Source: Bacteroidia bacterium
GTDB taxonomy: Bacteria; Bacteroidota; Bacteroidia; Flavobacteriales; Flavobacteriaceae
DNA: 5,334 nucleotides
Direction: 5' to 3'
NCBI GenBank assembly: GCA_030425715.1
Contig: JAUIAA010000168.1
Span: 1 to 5,334 of the forward strand
This document shows, one piece after another, positions 1 through 5,334 of the stretch. Position 1 is the first letter of the stretch, and each line of letters begins with the position of its first letter. The notes beneath the pieces are model-generated. The model ran no database searches. It saw only the letters and a program-made list of their open reading frames with translations, and was not told the DNA's origin. A program made the position numbers and the translations under genes.

Positions 1-1302
1 AAATTACTATCCTATGAGTCGCATGAAATTACCTTAATCGATCAAGATAAAGATCGTTTGATTTTTGCAGATACTAGATTAGATATCAAAACACTGCAAA
101 AAAATGCCACTTCAATATCAGCGCTTCAAGATGCAAATATTTCCCAAACGGACTTACTTATTGCAGTAACATCTTCTGAAGCAACCAATATTACTATTTG
201 TGTAATTTCAAAAAAATTAGGGGCAAAAAAAACCATTGCACGTATTAGTAATTCTGAATTTACTGAAAATAAAGACTTATTAAATTTTACCGATTTAGGT
301 ATAGACGAATTGATTTCTACCGAAGAACTTGCCAAAAATGAGATAAAATTATTGCTCGAAAAAGCTGCCTTTAACGACTCTCATGAGTTCGAAGAAGGAA
401 AACTAACCATGGTAGGTATTTCTATATCTAAAAATGCACCCTTTATTGGCATGAGCGTAAAAGAAGCTGCCTATAGTTTTAAAGGAATCAATTTTATGCC
501 TATAGCGATTAAGAGAAACGCATCTAGCGAAACCATTATTCCTAGAGGAGATACCCTTTTTAAAAGTGGCGACCAGGCTTATTTTATTACCTTAGCGGAA
601 GGAGTTCATGAGCTTAACAAACTTTCAGCAACCAGTAATAACCCAATTAAAAATGTAATGATTTTAGGCGGTAGTAAAATCGCCGAAAAAACTGCTATAG
701 AACTGTGTAGTAATAAATTAGAAATAAAATTAATTGAAAGAAATAAAGCTAGAGCGATTGAATTAGCCGATAAATTACCCAATGCCTTAGTTGTTTATGG
801 AGATGGCAGAGATGTAGAGCTTTTAGAAGAAGAAAATGTTAGTGAAATGGATGCTGTAATAGCAGTTACAGGCCGTTCAGAAACCAATATCATGTCTTGT
901 TTAGTAGCTAAATCTAAAGGGGTAAAACGCACCATTGCTTTGGTTCAAAATGTAGATTATTTTAATTTGAGTAAAAATATTGGTATCGATACATTAATCA
1001 ATAAAAAGTTATTGGCTGCCAATAGTATTTTTAGATATATTAGAAAAGGAGAAGTGGTTGAAATGACCATTTTAAATAATATAAATGCTGAAATTTTAGA
1101 GTTTATAGTACCTGAAAATGCAAAAATTACGAGAAAAAAAATAAAAGATTTAAACTTTCCGAGAAGCGCAATTATTGGAGGCGTAATTCGTGATAATGTA
1201 GGTATTATTGCCTTGGGTGATTTTCAAATTCAAACCAACGATAAAGTTGTGGTTTGCTGTTTTCCTAAAACGATCGCCAAAGTAGAGAAATTCTTCAACT
1301 AA
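1..1302 (+). CDS. trkA: Trk potassium uptake system regulatory subunit TrkA (5' partial)
   Basis: This is the cytosolic peripheral subunit that binds NAD(H)/nucleotides and gates the TrkH potassium channel. The frame is open from base 1, so the gene starts upstream; the TTG at 58 is internal, because the residues before it (LIDQDKDR, 12-19 of the visible protein) are the second strand of the first Rossmann fold. Only its glycine-rich loop, about 15-17 residues, is missing. The 433 visible residues show the duplicated TrkA plan: first RCK_N to about 115 (AVTSSEATN, 55-63), first RCK_C about 132-205, second RCK_N about 217-335 (acidic E246, GDGRD 267-271, AVTGRSETN 288-296), and second RCK_C about 352-433. 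The estimated full length of about 450 fits two-domain TrkA (E. coli 458). The glycine motif of the second fold is degenerate (GGSKIA, 223-228). Stop TAA at 1300-1302, 9 nt before trkH, implies co-transcription. Family assignment is firm; ligand and gating details are inferred from the family. Confidence 0.95.
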   Translation, partial: KLLSYESHEITLIDQDKDRLIFADTRLDIKTLQKNATSISALQDANISQTDLLIAVTSSEATNITICVISKKLGAKKTIARISNSEFTENKDLLNFTDLGIDELISTEELAKNEIKLLLEKAAFNDSHEFEEGKLTMVGISISKNAPFIGMSVKEAAYSFKGINFMPIAIKRNASSETIIPRGDTLFKSGDQAYFITLAEGVHELNKLSATSNNPIKNVMILGGSKIAEKTAIELCSNKLEIKLIERNKARAIELADKLPNALVVYGDGRDVELLEEENVSEMDAVIAVTGRSETNIMSCLVAKSKGVKRTIALVQNVDYFNLSKNIGIDTLINKKLLAANSIFRYIRKGEVVEMTILNNINAEILEFIVPENAKITRKKIKDLNFPRSAIIGGVIRDNVGIIALGDFQIQTNDKVVVCCFPKTIAKVEKFFN

Positions 1303-1311
1303 ACGCTAAAA

Positions 1312-2823
1312 ATGAAAAAGCTTAATGTTAAAATAATTCTCCAAATGATGGGATTTTTACTCCTGTTCAATGGAGCATTTATGCTTTTTTCGGCAATTAT
1401 TAGTTGGTATTACCAAGATGGTGCTGCAAGGGGCATTATTTATGCAGGGCTTTTAACGATGTTGATAGGTGGAATTTTACAATTTGCCACCAAAGGCTTT
1501 AAAAAAACTATAAAAAAAAGAGAAGGTTATTTAGTGGTAACTCTAGGTTGGATAACCATGTCATTATCAGGAGCTCTTCCTTATATCTTTACAGATGCCA
1601 TTCCATCTTTTACCAATGCTTTTTTCGAAACCATGTCGGGCTATACCACTACTGGTGCCTCTATTTTAAACGATATAGAAAGCCTACCCAAAAGTGTACT
1701 TTTTTGGCGTAGTACAACGCATTGGATTGGAGGTATGGGAATTATAGTTTTGGCTATTGCCATCCTTCCACTACTGGGTATTGGAGGCATGCAGTTATTT
1801 GCTGCAGAAGCTCCAGGACCATCTTCCGATAAATTACATCCTAGAATTACCGATACCGCAAAAAGATTGTGGTTTTTGTATTTTGGGTTGACTGTTGTTG
1901 AAGCTATTTTGTTAAAATTTGCTGGTATGGGCTATTTCGATGCCATCAATCATGCTATGAGTACGTTATCTACTGGTGGATTTTCTACAAAAAATGCAAG
2001 TGTTGCGTATTGGAATGACCAACCATTGATACAGTATATTATTTCCTTCTTTATGTTTGTGGCTGGAACAAACTTTGTACTTAGCTATTTTGCTGTTAAA
2101 GGAAAGTTTAGCAAATATTTACACGACGAAGAGTTTAAATATTATTTTTTAACCGTTGTTGGACTAACCCTTATTACTACTATTATTGTTTTTAATTATG
2201 CCGAGGTAAGTCAGGCAGCGACAGAAATTCAAAAAATAGCACATCCCCAAATATATGGTGAGCTGGAAAGCTCATTTAGGCACGCTCTTTTTCAAGTGCT
2301 TGCGGTAATAACTACTACTGGATTTGTTTCGGCAGATTTTACCATATGGTCTCCCTTTTTAACCGTCATGTTTTTTATTATGATGTTTTTTGGGGCTTCA
2401 GCTGGATCAACTTCTGGTGGTGTAAAATTTGTTAGGCTAATTATTATGGTAAAAAATGGGTTTTTAGAGCTAAAAAGAACCATACACCCCAATGCCATTA
2501 TCTTAGTGCGTTTTAGTAATAAATCTGTAACTAGAGGCATTGTATTTAACATCTTAGCATTCTTTGTTTTATACCTAATCATATTTGTAATTGGCGCACT
2601 AGTTTTTAGCTTTTTAGGCATTGATTTTATGACCTCCTTAGGAGCAACTGCTTCTTCTTTAGGTAATGTTGGTCCAGCTTTTGGCGATTTAAGTCCAGTA
2701 AACAATTATGGTATTCTTCCCCCTTTTGCAAAATGGTGGTCGGCTTTTTTAATGCTTTTAGGTAGATTAGAATTATTTACTGTATTGATAATTTTTACGC
2801 CTTATTTTTGGAAAAATAATTAA
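1312..2823 (+). CDS. trkH: Trk potassium uptake system channel subunit TrkH
   Basis: This is the integral inner-membrane subunit of the Trk system, which takes up potassium through a pore made of four M1-P-M2 repeats, with TrkA bound on the cytosolic side. The 503 residues are close to the family length (E. coli 483). Two extra N-terminal helices (about 8-28 and 39-59) precede the repeats. All four pore loops are visible, each with its filter glycine: TTTGAS (112-117, G115), STGGFS (220-225), TTTGFVS (334-340, G337) and LGNVGPA (450-456). HWIGGMG (137-143) follows the first pore loop, and GASAGSTSGGVK (361-372) matches the intramembrane gating loop of the third repeat. The C-terminal GRLE (484-487) lies in the last helix, which ends in a short charged tail. 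The start ATG is 9 nt after the trkA stop; no Shine-Dalgarno is seen, only an A-rich leader as in Bacteroidota. Potassium selectivity is a family inference; some relatives (KtrB/HKT) also carry sodium. Confidence 0.96.
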   Translation: MKKLNVKIILQMMGFLLLFNGAFMLFSAIISWYYQDGAARGIIYAGLLTMLIGGILQFATKGFKKTIKKREGYLVVTLGWITMSLSGALPYIFTDAIPSFTNAFFETMSGYTTTGASILNDIESLPKSVLFWRSTTHWIGGMGIIVLAIAILPLLGIGGMQLFAAEAPGPSSDKLHPRITDTAKRLWFLYFGLTVVEAILLKFAGMGYFDAINHAMSTLSTGGFSTKNASVAYWNDQPLIQYIISFFMFVAGTNFVLSYFAVKGKFSKYLHDEEFKYYFLTVVGLTLITTIIVFNYAEVSQAATEIQKIAHPQIYGELESSFRHALFQVLAVITTTGFVSADFTIWSPFLTVMFFIMMFFGASAGSTSGGVKFVRLIIMVKNGFLELKRTIHPNAIILVRFSNKSVTRGIVFNILAFFVLYLIIFVIGALVFSFLGIDFMTSLGATASSLGNVGPAFGDLSPVNNYGILPPFAKWWSAFLMLLGRLELFTVLIIFTPYFWKNN

Positions 2824-2851
2824 TTTATTAAAAAATTGAAGCTAAAACCAT

Positions 2852-2881
2852 AGAAGTAAAAATATTCAAAAATTTACTTCT
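2852..2881 (+). terminator. AT-rich inverted repeat, possible terminator of the trk transcript
   Basis: A perfect 9-bp inverted repeat, AGAAGTAAA at 2852-2860 and TTTACTTCT at 2873-2881, encloses a 12-nt A-rich loop. It begins 28 nt after the trkH stop and ends 53 nt before the next start codon, where a terminator would be expected. Against this, the stem has only two G-C pairs, the loop is large, and only TT precedes an A run on the 3' side, so there is no proper U tract. It could instead be a chance repeat in AT-rich DNA or an mRNA 3'-end stabiliser. Confidence 0.4.
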
Positions 2882-2934
2882 TAAAATTAGCACTCAAATG
2901 ATTAACTTGCAGTCCTATTTTGAATAAAATAACC

Positions 2935-5334
2935 ATGCAAGATAACACGCCATATATTCCTAAAAACAAAATAAGAATTGTAACTGCTGCTTCCCTTTTT
3001 GATGGGCATGATGCTGCTATAAATATCATGCGAAGAATCATCCAAGCAACTGGTGTAGAAGTAATACATTTAGGTCATGACAGAAGTGTAGAAGAAGTAG
3101 TAAATACTGCCATACAAGAAGATGCCAATGCCATTGCAATGACTTCCTATCAAGGTGGGCATAATGAGTATTTTAAATACATGTATGATTTATTGCAAGA
3201 AAAAGGTGCTCCTCAAATAAAAATATTTGGTGGCGGTGGTGGCGTAATACTTCCTGAAGAAATCAATGATTTAATGGATTATGGCATTACCAAAATATAT
3301 TCTCCAGATGACGGTAGAAAAATGGGCTTACAAGGGATGATTAACGATATGGTTAAAAATTGTGATTTTAACCCTGCTGAGGATAAACTAGTTGAAGATA
3401 ATTTAGCGAAAAAAATTGAGAACAATGATGTAAACACTCTTGCAAGGTTAATTACATATGCCGAAAATAACCACACAGAATTTACTAAAGTTTTTTCAAA
3501 AATTAAAACAAAGTCAAATGCAACCCCAATTTTAGGAATCACAGGTACGGGTGGAGCTGGTAAATCTTCATTGGTAGATGAATTGGTACGACGGTTTTTA
3601 AGTGATTTTACCAATAAAAAAATTGCAATTGTTTCGGTAGACCCATCCAAAAGAAAAACGGGCGGCGCACTTTTAGGAGATAGAATTAGAATGAATTCGA
3701 TCAATAACAATCGTGTTTTTATGCGTTCATTGGCTACTCGTCAATCTAATTTAGCCTTATCAAAACACGTAAGCGATGCGCTTGCTATTTTAAAAGCTGC
3801 TAGCTTTGATTTGATTGTTTTAGAAACTTCTGGTATTGGACAATCGGACACTGAAATTTTAGACCATTCCGATGTTTCACTATATGTTATGACTCCAGAA
3901 TATGGTGCTGCAACCCAGTTGGAAAAGATTGATATGATTGATTTTGCCAATGTAATTGCCTTAAATAAATTTGACAAAAAAGGAGCCTTAGATGCCCTTC
4001 GCGATGTAAAAAAACAATACCAAAGAAACCATAATTTATGGGAAACGGATCCCAACGAAATGCCAGTTTTTGGAACCATCGCATCTCAATTTAACGATCC
4101 GGGCACTAACAATTTGTATCGTTTTATTATTCAAGAAATTAAAAATAAAACCAACGCTAATCTTGAAAGTTCATTCGAATTGAGTGATGCAATGAGTGAA
4201 AAGCAATTTATTATCCCTCCAAAAAGAACGCGTTATCTTTCAGAAATTTCTGAAAATAATATTGCCTATGATGATTTGTGTAGAGACCAAAGTAACATTG
4301 CGCAAAAATTGTTTGGAATTTTTAAAACCATCGAAACCATTGCAGAAAAAGACATAAAATTAGATGAAAATGGGATTGATAAAGATGTATTGAACCACAT
4401 TGCTGCAGAAAATAAAGATTTTATTGTTTTACTTTTAAATCAATTTTCAAAAATTAAGAAAGATTTAAATCCTTACAACTGGGAAATTATTCAAAATTTC
4501 AATGCAAAAAAACAACGCTACCAAAACGAGGTTTTTACTTTTAAAGTAAGAGATAAAGAGATAAATATCAAAACACACTCTACGTCGCTTTCTCAAATTC
4601 AAATTCCTAAAATAGCCTTACCTAAATACGAAGCTTGGGGAGACATTTTATTTTGGAGTTTACAAGAAAATGTCCCTGGAGAATTTCCATTTACTGCGGG
4701 TATCTACCCCTTTAAAAGAACTGGTGAAGATCCAACCCGTATGTTTGCTGGTGAAGGTGGCCCAGAACGAACCAATCGCAGATTTCATTATGTAAGTTTA
4801 AATTCTGATGCAAAACGTCTATCTACTGCCTTTGATAGTGTTACCCTTTACGGGAATGACCCCGATTTACGTCCAGATATTTACGGTAAAATTGGAAATG
4901 CTGGAGTTTCCATCTGCTGTTTAGACGATGCAAAAAAATTGTATTCTGGATTTGAATTAACCAATCCCATGACTTCGGTTTCTATGACTATTAATGGCCC
5001 TGCACCCATGCTTTTAGGCTTTTTTATGAATGCTGCCATTGACCAAGAATGTGAAAAATATATCAAAGCTCATGGTTTGGAAAAAGAAATTCAGCAAAAA
5101 ATTGAAAAAATTTATAAATCTAAAAAAATAACCAGACCCAGTTACCAAGGCGATTTACCCGAAGGGAATAACGGTCTAGGGTTATTTTTGTTGGGAGTAA
5201 CAGGCGATACCGTTTTGCCAAAAGAGGTTTATCAAAAAATAAAAAAAGAAACCATTGCCAAAGTTAGAGGTACCGTACAAGCAGATATTTTAAAAGAAGA
5301 TCAAGCCCAAAACACTTGTATTTTCTCTACAGAA
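2935..5334 (+). CDS. icmF: IcmF: isobutyryl-CoA mutase fused to its G-protein chaperone (3' partial)
   Basis: This is a cytosolic adenosylcobalamin-dependent enzyme that interconverts isobutyryl-CoA and n-butyryl-CoA, with a built-in GTPase for cofactor loading and repair. The 800 visible codons show three parts. The B12-binding domain (about 10-145) has DGH (23-25, H25 the probable lower axial cobalt ligand), TSYQGGH (70-76) and a glycine run (99-103). The MeaB-type GTPase (about 195-410) has P-loop GTGGAGKS (204-211), VDPS (235-238), GDRIRM (248-253), ETSGIGQSD (297-305) and NKFD (344-347), which predicts guanine specificity. After a helical linker, the mutase domain starts near 560, with PGEFPFT (581-587), SVSMTINGP (about 680) and GTVQADILKE (779-788). 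F593 and Q792 sit where methylmalonyl-CoA mutase has Tyr89 and Arg207, which points to isobutyryl-CoA. IcmF proteins are about 1,090-1,150 residues, so roughly 300 are missing beyond the window. ATG 2935 is chosen because an in-frame TGA lies at 2899 and only a TTG (2920) intervenes. It is probably annotated elsewhere as a methylmalonyl-CoA mutase family protein. Confidence 0.93.
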   Translation, partial: MQDNTPYIPKNKIRIVTAASLFDGHDAAINIMRRIIQATGVEVIHLGHDRSVEEVVNTAIQEDANAIAMTSYQGGHNEYFKYMYDLLQEKGAPQIKIFGGGGGVILPEEINDLMDYGITKIYSPDDGRKMGLQGMINDMVKNCDFNPAEDKLVEDNLAKKIENNDVNTLARLITYAENNHTEFTKVFSKIKTKSNATPILGITGTGGAGKSSLVDELVRRFLSDFTNKKIAIVSVDPSKRKTGGALLGDRIRMNSINNNRVFMRSLATRQSNLALSKHVSDALAILKAASFDLIVLETSGIGQSDTEILDHSDVSLYVMTPEYGAATQLEKIDMIDFANVIALNKFDKKGALDALRDVKKQYQRNHNLWETDPNEMPVFGTIASQFNDPGTNNLYRFIIQEIKNKTNANLESSFELSDAMSEKQFIIPPKRTRYLSEISENNIAYDDLCRDQSNIAQKLFGIFKTIETIAEKDIKLDENGIDKDVLNHIAAENKDFIVLLLNQFSKIKKDLNPYNWEIIQNFNAKKQRYQNEVFTFKVRDKEINIKTHSTSLSQIQIPKIALPKYEAWGDILFWSLQENVPGEFPFTAGIYPFKRTGEDPTRMFAGEGGPERTNRRFHYVSLNSDAKRLSTAFDSVTLYGNDPDLRPDIYGKIGNAGVSICCLDDAKKLYSGFELTNPMTSVSMTINGPAPMLLGFFMNAAIDQECEKYIKAHGLEKEIQQKIEKIYKSKKITRPSYQGDLPEGNNGLGLFLLGVTGDTVLPKEVYQKIKKETIAKVRGTVQADILKEDQAQNTCIFSTE

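Noticed and set aside
58..60. TTG as the start of a complete trkA
   Set aside because: The same frame is open back to base 1 and encodes the conserved second strand of the first Rossmann fold, so the gene is truncated by the window edge.
2292..2705. Minus-strand reading frame of 137 codons inside trkH
   Set aside because: It lies wholly opposite the well-conserved trkH pore regions, and its translation shows no recognisable domain; it is a shadow.
2822..2837. Short AATTT/AAATT inverted repeat just after the trkH stop
   Set aside because: Only five A-T pairs in very AT-rich DNA; expected by chance.
2916..2922. TATTTTG as a -7 promoter element for icmF
   Set aside because: It lacks one base of TAnnTTTG, has no TTG at the right spacing, and would give a leader of only a few nucleotides.
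3279..4084. Three minus-strand reading frames opposite icmF
   Set aside because: They overlap the GTPase domain of icmF, whose motifs are all intact on the plus strand, and two of them overlap each other; none resembles a known protein.
4881..5066. Minus-strand reading frame of 61 codons opposite icmF
   Set aside because: It is short and lies opposite conserved mutase-domain sequence, with no independent support.

Overview
This is an AT-rich window, roughly two-thirds A+T by eye. All three genes lie on the plus strand and none has a recognisable Shine-Dalgarno sequence. A-rich leaders, a TrkA-TrkH pair and an IcmF-type fused acyl-CoA mutase together suggest a member of the Bacteroidota, most likely Flavobacteriia. 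The taxonomic assignment is inference from gene content and base composition.

Layout: positions 1-1302 hold the 3' part of trkA, the cytosolic nucleotide-binding regulator of a Trk potassium-uptake system; about the first 15-17 residues lie upstream of the window. After a 9-nt gap, trkH (1312-2823) encodes the membrane channel subunit. The two almost certainly form one transcript and one potassium transporter. The 111-bp gap that follows holds an AT-rich inverted repeat (2852-2881) that could end the trk transcript. From 2935 to the end of the window runs the first 800 codons of a large fusion protein. It joins a B12-binding domain, a MeaB-type GTPase chaperone and the start of an acyl-CoA mutase barrel, which is the IcmF architecture (isobutyryl-CoA mutase fused to its G-protein chaperone).

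The window looks like ordinary core genome: potassium homeostasis next to a B12-dependent acyl-CoA isomerase. I see no mobile element, CRISPR, RNA gene or defence locus, and no sign of an undescribed system. The most informative points are the substrate-specificity residues of the mutase, which argue for isobutyryl-CoA rather than methylmalonyl-CoA, an apparent insertion in its mutase domain, and a degenerate second nucleotide-binding motif in TrkA.
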